This document shows positions 52,710 to 61,651 of a stretch of DNA of 64,000 nt, piece by piece. The position numbers were made by a program, and so were the translations under genes. The notes beneath the pieces are model-generated. The model ran no database searches, was not told the origin of the DNA, and was given only the letters and a program-made list of their open reading frames with translations. Position 1 is the stretch's first letter; every line of letters begins with the position of its first letter. Source of the DNA: an uncultured Lachnospiraceae bacterium (GTDB lineage Bacteria; Bacillota; Clostridia; Lachnospirales; Lachnospiraceae); assembly GCA_947089905.1 (NCBI GenBank), contig CAMUMG010000003.1:1-64000 (forward strand), read 5' to 3'.

Positions 52710-52737
52710 ATTATACACTTTATTTTATTGCTGTCAA
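52710..52737 (-). promoter_or_regulatory. Sigma-A-type promoter of the regulator-potABCD-pepT operon
   Basis: Minus strand TTGACA (52732-52737), 16 bp spacer, TATAAT (52710-52715). Both boxes are perfect consensus. Confidence 0.85.
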
Positions 52738-52788
52738 TATGTAATAAACTTTTTTCTTGATATTACTAAACTTTTTTCTTTACCAAAT

Positions 52789-52826
52789 AAAAAGCTGGTA
52801 ACATTTGTTTCTCTTACCAGCTTTTT
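52789..52826 (-). terminator. Rho-independent terminator of the double-HAD gene
   Basis: AAAAAGCTGGTAA (52789-52801) pairs with TTACCAGCTTTTT (52814-52826), with A/T runs on both sides. It follows the HAD gene stop by a few bases and insulates the pot promoter. Confidence 0.85.
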
Positions 52827-52830
52827 GTTT

Positions 52831-54099
52831 TTATTTAGTTTCCTCTAAAAGTCCAAGTACAGAAATTAATTCTTCAATCGAATCAATCGCTGCATCATAG
52901 TGATCAGTCATTCCGAAACCATAACGGGCAAAAATAAATGGAACTTGTGCATCTTTTGCCGCTATACTGTCTCCATTCGTATCTCCAATATAGATAGGAT
53001 GTTCGATATGATTTCGTTCCATGACAAGACGAATATTATCTGCCTTTAACTTTCCGGTATCTCCCGGACAGGCAGTGTCTGTAAAAATATTTTCTAACTG
53101 ATGGGCTTTTAAAAATGCTTCAATATATCCACTTCTACAATTACTAATAATAAAAATCGGATACTTTTTTGAAAGAGTTTGTAGCGTTTCCTTTATCTTA
53201 CCCAATAAAATACCACCCGTTTGACTTAAAATCGGACACTGTACTACGACACATTCTTCCATAATATCAATCGCTTGTTCTTTAGAAATTTCAGGAAAAA
53301 GTTGAACTGCTATCTCTTCTAATGGTAATCCATAGAGCTGTTTTAACCGTTTAGGAGTTACTTCATAGGACAATCCCCTTCTTTTTACTACATCACTCCA
53401 AATTTTAGCTGCTTTTTTTGTACTATCCCAAAGTGTCCCATCTAAATCAAACATCAAGCCATCATAATATTGCGTCTGTTCACAAAAAAGTTTTGGTAAT
53501 ATTACGCCAAAATCTCTTAACTTTTCTAAGCTAGAATAAAGACTAGTAAAATGTATTGTTTTTATTCCAAATGTTTTTGCTGTTTCTAAATTTTCTTCTA
53601 AATCATCTAAAAAAACACTGTTTTCTGGATCGAGTTGATACTTTTCTAATAAAGCTCTATAAATCTCTGGTTCTGGCTTAATGTGCTGAATTTGATAGGA
53701 GATTATTTGTCCATCTATATACTTTAAAAAGCGAAATTTTTTTGCTACATAGGAAAAGTTTCTCTCTCCATAGTTAGATAAAAGATAAATTCGATATCCC
53801 TGTTCTTTTAACCTAAAAAGTAATTCTTCTGCATATTTATATTCTACAACAATCATACTCATATCACGATAAAATAATCGAATTTCTTTCTCTAATTCTG
53901 GCTCTAGTTTTATACACCCTTCTATAATCTCTTCTAAAGACATTACCCCGCGATCGACTTCTTTCCAAAAACTACTCTGTACTGTCACTTTTGCGATTCG
54001 TTCTTTTAGCTCTTTGGAAAATCCAAGATCGTTCATATATTCCTTCCATCGAAATTTTGCTAATACTTGACCAATATCAAAAATAATATTCTGTATCAT
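52831..54099 (-). CDS. Tandem double HAD-family hydrolase
   Basis: This 422 aa protein is two HAD phosphatase domains in a row. Domain 1 (1-205): FDIGQVL with Asp8 and Gly at the second position, LLSNYGERN, HIKPEPEIY, VFLDDLEEN, as in YihX-like sugar phosphatases. Domain 2 (212-422): MFDLDGTLWDS with Asp218 and Asp220, IISNCRSGY, TGKLKADNI, IYIGDTNGDS. Both active sites look intact. The fusion may couple two phosphatase steps or provide a capped dimer; substrates unknown. Confidence 0.85.
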   Translation of the reverse strand: MIQNIIFDIGQVLAKFRWKEYMNDLGFSKELKERIAKVTVQSSFWKEVDRGVMSLEEIIEGCIKLEPELEKEIRLFYRDMSMIVVEYKYAEELLFRLKEQGYRIYLLSNYGERNFSYVAKKFRFLKYIDGQIISYQIQHIKPEPEIYRALLEKYQLDPENSVFLDDLEENLETAKTFGIKTIHFTSLYSSLEKLRDFGVILPKLFCEQTQYYDGLMFDLDGTLWDSTKKAAKIWSDVVKRRGLSYEVTPKRLKQLYGLPLEEIAVQLFPEISKEQAIDIMEECVVVQCPILSQTGGILLGKIKETLQTLSKKYPIFIISNCRSGYIEAFLKAHQLENIFTDTACPGDTGKLKADNIRLVMERNHIEHPIYIGDTNGDSIAAKDAQVPFIFARYGFGMTDHYDAAIDSIEELISVLGLLEETK

Positions 54100-54232
54100 T
54101 TAGAACTCCTTCAAAAATTTAATATTATTATCATACCTCAGATATTTGAAAAATTCTATCCCTGAAATCAAAAACTTACAGACATTATTTTCCTTTGCTC
54201 GAATATACTATAAGGAAAAGGAGGGATTGCTT

Positions 54233-54787
54233 ATGGACAGTCAGTCAGAGGCAGGAAAAGAAAATATGTTCTCTCGCCTGCTCTCCAACCTGTTATCCAA
54301 TCCGGGTCATATTGCAGAATTGTTTAGAGCAGCCGAGCCCTATATTACTGAGGACATACGCAGTTCCTTAGATTTTTTGGTCAGTACCCTAGCATTTACT
54401 GCGTCGGTTAAAAATATACAAAAGAATGGATTTCATCTGCCTTCCTCACTCTCTTCTGCCATTACAGACATAGATGGACTATTAAAAAGTGTACGTCCTC
54501 ATTGTACCGATCAAGAGCGGGAACTTGTTGATATGATCATGAATGTTATGAATGCACAAAACTTTTATAAAACGTATTCTGAAATGGCATCCATGTTTCA
54601 AAATTATCAAGATAATTTTGAGGATTCTTCTGGCTTTACCACAGAATCCTGTCCTAAGGGGGAAATTCCTAAAGAACAAAATTCATCTGCCCAAAATGGA
54701 AATGAGCAGATGATCGATATGTTATCTGGAATGTTAAGCCCAGAGCAAAAAAATGCTTTTGAGGCAATGAAAATGATGATAAGTTGA
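54233..54787 (+). CDS. Hypothetical protein, 184 aa, paralogous C-terminus with next gene
   Basis: Start set at ATG 54233 after AAAGGAGGG; the frame continues upstream without a ribosome site. The protein is helical, with no signal or membrane segment. Its last 21 residues (LSGMLSPEQKNAFEAMKMMI) closely resemble the end of the next gene product. I do not recognise a family. A GAATATACTA box just upstream resembles a late-sporulation -10 but no -35 is convincing. Confidence 0.65.
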   Translation: MDSQSEAGKENMFSRLLSNLLSNPGHIAELFRAAEPYITEDIRSSLDFLVSTLAFTASVKNIQKNGFHLPSSLSSAITDIDGLLKSVRPHCTDQERELVDMIMNVMNAQNFYKTYSEMASMFQNYQDNFEDSSGFTTESCPKGEIPKEQNSSAQNGNEQMIDMLSGMLSPEQKNAFEAMKMMIS

Positions 54788-54807
54788 CTTTAAGGAGGAT
54801 ACCCTAT

Positions 54808-55074
54808 ATGAATCAGGATGTATTGAATAATCCAGTCTTTCAAAATATTGCACCACAAAAAAAAGCAATTTTACTTGAATTTATAAAAGAAGCAAATGGA
54901 CTTTCTCCTGAGAAAGCACTTCCATTACTAGCAAAAACAAACAATAAAATGAAGTCACTCGGTCTTACCTTTACAAAAGAAGAAAGCGATTTAATTACTA
55001 CTACCCTTTTATCTGGTCTTTCTCCAGCAGATCGTAGAAAATTTGAAGCAATCCGAAAAATGTTAATAAAATAA
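54808..55074 (+). CDS. Small hypothetical protein, 88 aa
   Basis: Start set at ATG 54808, nine bases after AAGGAGG; a longer frame overlapping the previous gene has no ribosome site. It is helical, soluble and ends LLSGLSPADRRKFEAIRKML, matching the C-terminus of the preceding protein. The two are 20 bp apart and co-transcribed. The shared tail suggests a common binding partner. Function unknown. Confidence 0.65.
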   Translation: MNQDVLNNPVFQNIAPQKKAILLEFIKEANGLSPEKALPLLAKTNNKMKSLGLTFTKEESDLITTTLLSGLSPADRRKFEAIRKMLIK

Positions 55075-55078
55075 AAAA

Positions 55079-56416
55079 TTACTTTGGGGTATTGGTATAT
55101 TTTTTCTTTTTTGTCTTTGGAACTATACTTAAACAAACCGTTCCAATCATAAGTAAGCCAAGTTCTAATGGCAACCATTTTAAAAAACGAGGAAGTAAAT
55201 TCCGATACCCCATTAAAAAACTATCTGCATAATTACTATTCATCTGGCTTAGATCTTCTATAAATGTTAAAAATTTAGTATGATAAAAGGACAGATCTAT
55301 TACTCTTCCCTGAGGAAGCCAAAATGAAAGAAAATCTGGCTGCCAAGAAAACAGTTCCATACAAAGAAATACTAAAACGAATCCAAAGATTGCTATTCCT
55401 ATTAAATCCATTAGCAATTCTGTCAGATCTTTAGAAAGATATTCTGTCAAATATTTTGTTTTTAACTGTTTTTTTATCTGTTCTATCCTATATTTTATTC
55501 CTCTAAAAAGGTAACTACAAAGTAGAATAAAAAGACACAAAGTCGCTGTAAAATAAAGTCCCTCCAAGATCTCTTGAAATGGTTTTGTGCCATTTCTCTG
55601 ATCGACACAAACCCATTCTTTTTCCTCTCCTTTATATGCACTAAAAAATTGTTTTACTGTGTCTATATCCTGATCTGATTTTAAATAGATTCTTGCAGCC
55701 CCTGCTAAGCTATACCCCTGCTCTTCTATAGCACTTTCAGACGGCAGATAAAGTACTTCTTCCTCTAAATCATTCTTTAATTCATAGACTCCAATTACAG
55801 TATAATTAAATCCAGAAATCATTAATGTCTTAGAAACTGCCTGATCTTTTCCAAAGATTCGCTCTTCTATTGTATGGGGTATTACAACGACATTTTTTCC
55901 CTTATCGTCTTTTGAAAGGAATTGTCCTTTTAAAAAAGGGGGTGTATGAATTAGATCTTCCTTTAAATTACAGATATAAAAGGATATCTCTGTATTATCG
56001 GAAAGAGTAGTAATTCCTCCTTTGAACACTGCTGTTACAAAGGGAAGAAAAAGAATCTGATCTAGAGGAATTAACTTTTTTAATGTCCATAGCTGTTCTC
56101 TTGAAAGAAGAGAAAAAAATAACTGATATTCTTTATAGGATAATTTCCCCATCAGATCAGAAATTACAGTTTGAGGCTGTTGATTTAAAAATAATTCTAT
56201 TCCTTTTTCATCTTTTTGTTTTAATAACTCTTTAAACTGTTTTGAAAGTTCCAAATAGGTCTTTTCCGAAGTATAACGTGAAAAGAGTACAATTTCATTT
56301 TCTTTTGACTTCATCCACTGAACAGTCTTTTTTTGATATAAAATCATAATAAATACAATTCCAAGACATAGAAGGGCTATTATAAACGGTAATATTCTGA
56401 TTTTCTTACCAACCAT
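55079..56416 (-). CDS. MacB-like membrane protein with extracytoplasmic domain
   Basis: Start set at ATG 56416, seven bases after GGGGGAG. The ~445 aa protein has an N-terminal helix (about 7-30), a long extracellular region (30-275) with VVVIPHTIEERIFGKDQAV and MISGFNYTVIGVYEL as in MacB/FtsX periplasmic core domains, then three C-terminal helices. That is the layout of MacB-type permeases. Its start overlaps the adaptor-like gene by 11 bp. No ATPase is adjacent, so a mechanotransmission-type complex would need one from elsewhere. Confidence 0.65.
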   Translation of the reverse strand: MVGKKIRILPFIIALLCLGIVFIMILYQKKTVQWMKSKENEIVLFSRYTSEKTYLELSKQFKELLKQKDEKGIELFLNQQPQTVISDLMGKLSYKEYQLFFSLLSREQLWTLKKLIPLDQILFLPFVTAVFKGGITTLSDNTEISFYICNLKEDLIHTPPFLKGQFLSKDDKGKNVVVIPHTIEERIFGKDQAVSKTLMISGFNYTVIGVYELKNDLEEEVLYLPSESAIEEQGYSLAGAARIYLKSDQDIDTVKQFFSAYKGEEKEWVCVDQRNGTKPFQEILEGLYFTATLCLFILLCSYLFRGIKYRIEQIKKQLKTKYLTEYLSKDLTELLMDLIGIAIFGFVLVFLCMELFSWQPDFLSFWLPQGRVIDLSFYHTKFLTFIEDLSQMNSNYADSFLMGYRNLLPRFLKWLPLELGLLMIGTVCLSIVPKTKKKKYTNTPK

Positions 56417-57068
56417 TTTTTTTCTCCCCCTTTTTATGTGCTGGCTTTCCATTCTCTAATTGTCGGTTTGAATTCAAAATAATTTTAGTTTCTATATCAA
56501 ATGTGTCTGGCAGTACTGCCCAATACTCATTTTCATTTCTTATCTCTATTGGTATTTTTCGAACCCAATGAGAATAAAATAAACTTTTCGAATCTTCTAA
56601 TAGATAGACATAAAAAAATCCCTGCTCTTCTACAATGCACTCTTTTGGAATCACTCTTGAATAGGTTCCTGAAAAAAGTTTTATCTGTAGAACACATTGT
56701 TTTCCTTCAAATAAATGAAGATCTTGTTTACAAGAAAAAATCCATTCTTTACCTTTTTTTGGGATTTCACTCCAAGAAAGTTTCTCTGTTGAACCATCTG
56801 GCAACATTGCCCAAACTTCTACTCTATATTCTTTTATATCCCCTATTTCCATTATCTGCATAGCCGGCAATATAATCGTTCCATTTTGGATAAAAGCAGT
56901 TATAAATTTTGTTTCTTCTATTGTCATAGACACAGGAGAAATACAACTGACAGCCGGCTGCATCTGCCAATCTAATTTTCTGCTGATGAATGTAAATATT
57001 AATAGAAAACAGAAAAAAACTGCAATTCCAATTAAACTTCGGCGTTTTTGTTTCACACTTTTCCTCAT
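56406..57068 (-). CDS. Membrane-anchored adaptor-like protein, 220 aa
   Basis: An N-terminal helix (about 11-29) anchors a predicted extracellular beta-rich domain. The C-terminal stretch IPKECIVEEQGFFYVYLLED, ...VRKIPIEIRNENEYWAVLPD resembles the end of membrane-fusion (HlyD/MacA) adaptors, but the long coiled-coil and lipoyl halves are missing. It precedes and overlaps the MacB-like gene, as MacA precedes MacB. A trimmed adaptor partner is inference. Confidence 0.6.
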   Translation of the reverse strand: MRKSVKQKRRSLIGIAVFFCFLLIFTFISRKLDWQMQPAVSCISPVSMTIEETKFITAFIQNGTIILPAMQIMEIGDIKEYRVEVWAMLPDGSTEKLSWSEIPKKGKEWIFSCKQDLHLFEGKQCVLQIKLFSGTYSRVIPKECIVEEQGFFYVYLLEDSKSLFYSHWVRKIPIEIRNENEYWAVLPDTFDIETKIILNSNRQLENGKPAHKKGEKKNGW

Positions 57069-57114
57069 TTCTATGTAGTTTTAAAATTTCAAATTAAACT
57101 TTTCGATCTTATAC

Positions 57115-57906
57115 CTATTTTAAACTGCTTAAATGAATTCCTTCTATCAGATCCTGATATCCATAAGAATAGATCAGTAGCGGAAGAATCGAAAATAAAA
57201 TTCCTCCTGCTAAAAGCCCTGTAGAAGAAATACTATTTAACTGAACAGAAAGCGGGGTTAACCAAGGATCTCTTAAAAAAACGACTGGCTGTTCAATCAT
57301 GGCCCAGTAGTCTAAAAAAGAAAGAATTAAAAGAGCAGAAACGGCAGGTTTACATAATGGAATAATCAGTTTCAAAAAACAGGAACTATCCCCTAATCCG
57401 TCTATCCTTCCAGCCTCTATTAACTCTTTATCAATTCCTTCCATATATTGTGTCATTAAAAATACACCAAAAGCATGAAAAATATTAGGCAGTATCACAG
57501 AATATTTTGTATTCAGCAAATTCAGCCATTTTAATGTTAAATACTGAGGCACTAAAGTTGCCTGAAATGGCATAAGCATTAAAATAATATATAAAAAAAA
57601 TAACATATTTCTTCCGAAGAAGCGATATTGACTAAATCCATATCCCGCTAACATACTCAAAGGAATATCAAAAAGTAAAATCATACCTACATATTTTACA
57701 GAATTCCAAAAATGGTAGAAGTACTCTTTATTCATCAACAAAATAGATTCATACTGTCTAAAACTCCATTTTGTCGGAAACAGATGAAATTCTCCTAATC
57801 CAAGTTCTTCTAAACTCATAAAAGAGCGAAAAAAGAGAGTTAAAAACGGCAGCAGACAAATAACTGCCAGAACTCCTGTAAAACATCTCCCCGCAACTTT
57901 TCTCAT
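57115..57906 (-). CDS. Sugar ABC transporter permease (MalG-type)
   Basis: Start set at ATG 57906, five bases after GGAG. The 263 aa permease has six helices, with the EAA loop region EAGRIDGLGDSSCFLKLIIP. It pairs with the MalF-type gene 36 bp upstream. No ATPase is in this cluster; in Firmicutes such permeases often share an MsmK-like ATPase. Confidence 0.88.
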   Translation of the reverse strand: MRKVAGRCFTGVLAVICLLPFLTLFFRSFMSLEELGLGEFHLFPTKWSFRQYESILLMNKEYFYHFWNSVKYVGMILLFDIPLSMLAGYGFSQYRFFGRNMLFFLYIILMLMPFQATLVPQYLTLKWLNLLNTKYSVILPNIFHAFGVFLMTQYMEGIDKELIEAGRIDGLGDSSCFLKLIIPLCKPAVSALLILSFLDYWAMIEQPVVFLRDPWLTPLSVQLNSISSTGLLAGGILFSILPLLIYSYGYQDLIEGIHLSSLK

Positions 57907-57942
57907 CTTTTCTCCATTCCAAAACATTCTACACTTTTTAAC

Positions 57943-58818
57943 TCACTCTGGTCGAAATCTATTTTGCAGCCGTAAAAGCAGCCAGATTAAAAAAGAGATA
58001 ACAGCAACGACTAAAAATGCAGCTGTAGAAAGTCTTTGATAATTTAACTTTAAAAAGTTATTATTCATAAAATGCTGTAACATATAAATTTCTTTTGGAG
58101 GAATATCTCCATATAAAATATACATTTCCCGATAAACTTTAAAACAGTCCATGATAGCAATGACTACTGCAAAAAAAGTCATAGGGGCAATAAGAGGAAG
58201 AAGAACTCTTCTGACATAAGAAATCCCAGAAGATGACTCTAAACGAAATACCTCTAAATACTCTTTTGATATGGTAGAAATCGCTCCTGAAAAAATCACA
58301 GTAACATATCCAACATTTTTAATTAAATAAATTAAAATCAGCATGAGAAAGGAATGTTTTCCCAAAAAATCTGTATTAAAATCTCCAAACTTTGATAGTA
58401 TCGTATTGACAGCTCCATAAGAATCAAACATACTGCGAAAACCTAATAAAAATGCAGCTCCCGGTATTACCATAGGTGTAAGAAGAGCAAATCGTTTCCA
58501 ATGGCGCGACTCCTTTTCTAATAACAGACTTAAAGTAAGGGATAATAAAATCAAAATTGGAACACCAGCTAATATAAAGATTCCTGTATTTTTTAAAGCA
58601 GTTTGAAACGCAGAATTTTGAAATAGATCTGTAAAATTTTTAAAGTATACAAACTTTAAATGTACAATTCCCTGTGTAAATGTATAACCTAAACTTCTAA
58701 AAAAGGGAATAATATAAAAAATACTCACTCCCAAAAGGCTTGGGAGAATAAAAAGCAATCCTTTGTTCTCCCGCCTTCTGCGATACGATTTTAATGAAAT
58801 TTCTCGTTTTTTAGACAT
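57943..58818 (-). CDS. Sugar ABC transporter permease (MalF-type)
   Basis: This 291 aa permease starts with a basic tail (KKREISLKSYRRRRE), then six helices beginning LLFILPSLLGVSIFYIIPFF, with the loop LEVFRLESSSGISYVRRVLL in place of a standard EAA motif. It lies 20 bp after the binding-protein gene. Confidence 0.87.
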   Translation of the reverse strand: MSKKREISLKSYRRRRENKGLLFILPSLLGVSIFYIIPFFRSLGYTFTQGIVHLKFVYFKNFTDLFQNSAFQTALKNTGIFILAGVPILILLSLTLSLLLEKESRHWKRFALLTPMVIPGAAFLLGFRSMFDSYGAVNTILSKFGDFNTDFLGKHSFLMLILIYLIKNVGYVTVIFSGAISTISKEYLEVFRLESSSGISYVRRVLLPLIAPMTFFAVVIAIMDCFKVYREMYILYGDIPPKEIYMLQHFMNNNFLKLNYQRLSTAAFLVVAVISFLIWLLLRLQNRFRPE

Positions 58819-58838
58819 AAAAATAATTAGCCTTTCTA

Positions 58839-61139
58839 TTACTCATTCAATCGCAGACTTAGGTTCTGTTCTGCCTGTGTAAGGGCATCTTCTAATGTAA
58901 GTTTTCCAGTCGTATCCTCCACCCATTTCGATATTGGAGTCATCATATCCATGATCAGATAAGGTTCCCAATAAGAAAAGTCAACTGCTTTATACACCTT
59001 TTCTAACATTTTCCACCCTTCTTCATTGACTGTATTATTATATCCCCTATATTGTGCGTCAAAGAGTTCTTTCTCTGCCTTTATATTCACAGCCACTCCT
59101 TTTAAATCTGAATTTTTTTGCATGATTGGATCTAACAGAAAACTCAAAAAATCCCATGCCTCTTCTTTATGAGTAGAACGGCTGCTGATTAAATAGACTT
59201 CTGCTGGATATACTCGTATATTTCTGGCATACTCTCCACAAAGATCGGGATGATATTTCTGATTGATCTGGCTCTCGTTATTAAACCTTTTTAAAAATGC
59301 TTCTTCTTGTACATAACTTATTTGAACCGAGCGATCCCGATAACCACTCACCGCTTTGATGATACGGTTTCCCATTAGATAAGGACCGTCATTTTTTGAA
59401 TTCGAAAAATAACGTGCGTGTAATAATTCTTTGTATTGTTCTAATGCCTTTAAAAACCAGTCCTGTCTTAGATGGATGGAACGGGTTTCTAAATCGACTA
59501 ATTGTGGAAGATTCGTACTAAATAGTTTTTTTAAAATAAAGCCTGTATTATCATCAAAAATACGATCCGCTCTTTCCTCTTTTCTCCACTGTACTGACAA
59601 CTCAATCGCTTTGGCATATGTTAATGTTTCTAAATCAATTCCATTGCGTTCTGCTGTCTCTTCATCCACCCAGATATAGTCATACCACATACTAATTGGA
59701 AGGGCATATAACTGTTGATTAATTTCCATATTTTCTAATACATTCTGGTTTAAATCTTCATAGATCTCTAGCTCTTTCACTCTTTGTCTAAGATCTAGAA
59801 AAGCATCTGTCTTACAGATGGAAGAATAAGGGAAAATCTGTCCTCCCCACATCACGATATCTCCGATATCTCCGGTCATAATACGAAGGGAAAACGCTTG
59901 TTCATAGTCCAAAAAATGCTCTAAATACTCCTCTCTGGTTTCATAGGTATACTCTAATTTAATATGAATATCTGGATGTCTGGTTTCATATGCCCTAATT
60001 GCCTGTACTAAAAATGGGTCTTTATAAGGTGCAGTAATGGTGTAAGTGTATTCATCAAATGGTTCATCCTCTTTCCATTGATGGCGATATAATGTCAATG
60101 TTTCCTGTACCAAAAAGGGATCTTCTGAAATAATCTTTACTTCTTTTGCACCAATATAAATAGAAGCATCAGAGGTCACAATGAAATTTACAATCAGTCT
60201 TCCATCACTTAATCTAAAACTATCATCCATTGTATAACTGGTATCTGTTCCAAACTGCATTAATGTTTTAGGTTCTGACAGACCTTCTTTATCATATCTT
60301 TCAATTCCATTTCTTGTCAGAACAAAAATCTGATCGAAAGCAGTTGAATAATATATTAAACAACTACCAAAAATCGTTTTCTCCCACAATGACTGTTCCT
60401 CTTCCACTATCAACCGAGAAAGCGTAATATCTGTCAGTACAAAAACAGATTCTTGTTCAATCCAAAAATCAGAACAGTTCTCTATTTCTCGAACTAAGTT
60501 GCCACTATGATCAAAAATCAATAAAAAATTACTTGCCAATCGATATTGCATATAAATATACTTTTCATCTATCTGCATTTTCGAAACGGAAGATAGCGGA
60601 TACATATAATTATCGTTCTGAATTCGCTGTGTAAATTCTGAAAGCATAATTTTCTTTTTCGGCTCGGTGGTATTTGGTTCAAATCCCAAAATATAAAATT
60701 CCTCGTTCTCATATATAATCAGCCAGACGATTCCCCGCTGATCGATAGAAAAGCAACAGCAGTTCTGATAATAAGAACCCAATTCAAAATATACTTCTTT
60801 TGTATCTAACTGTCGAATTTGTCTTTCTTCTATATGATATAGTTTATCATTAAAAATAGAAATAGACGCTTTTATTTCATCTGTTACATCAAGCTCAGCA
60901 TAATTTTCTTCATAAAACTTTCCTGTTGATAATGATATAGTATCTAGTTTATAGGACTTTTCTGGTTCTTGTGATTCTGTTTTAGTTGGTGATGTTTGAT
61001 TTTCTGTGATTGGAGTGGGATTTGCAGAGGTTAAATTTTCCTCTTGTCTGTTATCTTTATGTTTTAATAATAAAACTCCACTGATAATAATCACAAGTAA
61101 TAGTCCTGACAAAATACCAATTTTTATTTTATTGTTCAC
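58839..61139 (-). CDS. Solute-binding protein fused to an N-terminal propeller-like domain
   Basis: This 766 aa protein has an N-terminal membrane anchor (about 6-24), a Thr/Pro/Ser linker, a ~300-residue all-beta region (70-370) with repeating strand pairs such as FDHSGNLVREIEN and GIERYDKEGLSEP that look like beta-propeller blades, and a C-terminal extracellular solute-binding domain (from about 375; YKDPFLVQAIRAYETRHPDI, ALPISMWYDYIWVDEE, KEEAWDFLSFLLDP). It is the receptor for the two sugar permeases downstream. The fusion is uncommon for family 1 binding proteins. Anchored by its helix rather than a lipobox. Confidence 0.8.
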   Translation of the reverse strand: MNNKIKIGILSGLLLVIIISGVLLLKHKDNRQEENLTSANPTPITENQTSPTKTESQEPEKSYKLDTISLSTGKFYEENYAELDVTDEIKASISIFNDKLYHIEERQIRQLDTKEVYFELGSYYQNCCCFSIDQRGIVWLIIYENEEFYILGFEPNTTEPKKKIMLSEFTQRIQNDNYMYPLSSVSKMQIDEKYIYMQYRLASNFLLIFDHSGNLVREIENCSDFWIEQESVFVLTDITLSRLIVEEEQSLWEKTIFGSCLIYYSTAFDQIFVLTRNGIERYDKEGLSEPKTLMQFGTDTSYTMDDSFRLSDGRLIVNFIVTSDASIYIGAKEVKIISEDPFLVQETLTLYRHQWKEDEPFDEYTYTITAPYKDPFLVQAIRAYETRHPDIHIKLEYTYETREEYLEHFLDYEQAFSLRIMTGDIGDIVMWGGQIFPYSSICKTDAFLDLRQRVKELEIYEDLNQNVLENMEINQQLYALPISMWYDYIWVDEETAERNGIDLETLTYAKAIELSVQWRKEERADRIFDDNTGFILKKLFSTNLPQLVDLETRSIHLRQDWFLKALEQYKELLHARYFSNSKNDGPYLMGNRIIKAVSGYRDRSVQISYVQEEAFLKRFNNESQINQKYHPDLCGEYARNIRVYPAEVYLISSRSTHKEEAWDFLSFLLDPIMQKNSDLKGVAVNIKAEKELFDAQYRGYNNTVNEEGWKMLEKVYKAVDFSYWEPYLIMDMMTPISKWVEDTTGKLTLEDALTQAEQNLSLRLNE

Positions 61140-61243
61140 CTATTAGCCTCCTTACTGTGGCTTCTCCTCTTTTCTGTGCCTTTTGCACAGACACAAACTT
61201 ATTGATTGAAAATCAATCTTTCCTTGAATTATTCTTTACTAAA

Positions 61244-61286
61244 ACCACCTTTTATGTTTTAGTTATAATACTACATAAAAGGTGGT
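61244..61286. terminator. Terminator after Cys-rich peptide copy A
   Basis: ACCACCTTTTATG (61244-61256) pairs perfectly with CATAAAAGGTGGT (61274-61286). The minus-strand product continues into TTTTAGTAAAG. Nearly the same element follows copy B at 62281-62330. Confidence 0.75.
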
Positions 61287-61335
61287 ATATTCTGTGTTTT
61301 ACTTATAAAAATTCATACTGATTATAATTTCCTGT

Positions 61336-61617
61336 CTAAATTCCAACAATTTGTCCTAAACCTCCAGAACATCCATCTTTGCAGCCAGCACTACATGTAC
61401 TTGAACAACTGCTACTACACATAACAGAACATCTATTTGAGCATCCGCCTATACATGTTGAACTACAATCACCTATACAACTTCCACTGCATGAACTAGT
61501 ACAAGTAATTCCACAGGCTATTGTACAACTATTCCCACAGTTTCCAGTACATGAACCACTACAGCCACTACAAATATCTCTTGGGCTTATGTTTTGTCCA
61601 ATTTTGCTAGAATACAT
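61336..61617 (-). CDS. 18-Cys peptide with Cys at every fourth residue, copy A
   Basis: Start set at ATG 61617 after GGAGG. The 93 aa peptide has a short Cys-free leader-like N-terminus (MYSSKIGQNISPRDI) and then a core CSGCSGSCTGNC... in which, after an initial CxxC, Cys recurs every fourth residue to the end of the core (18 Cys). Spacers are small and polar (Ser, Gly, Thr, Asn). It ends CSGGLGQIVGI. It resembles Cys-rich ribosomal peptide precursors such as the Clo7bot and ranthipeptide types. The first ~76 residues equal copy B; only the tail differs. It follows exporter remnants at 61652. Confidence 0.85.
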   Translation of the reverse strand: MYSSKIGQNISPRDICSGCSGSCTGNCGNSCTIACGITCTSSCSGSCIGDCSSTCIGGCSNRCSVMCSSSCSSTCSAGCKDGCSGGLGQIVGI

Positions 61618-61651
61618 ATCTTTTTCCTCCTTTCTTTTATTGTTATTTACA

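Noticed and set aside
61336-61617. Direct 12-bp-periodic repeats inside the Cys-peptide genes could be a CRISPR array or tandem satellite.
   Set aside because: The repeats are codons for CxxxC units in a frame with a good ribosome site; there are no ~30 bp repeats with unique spacers.
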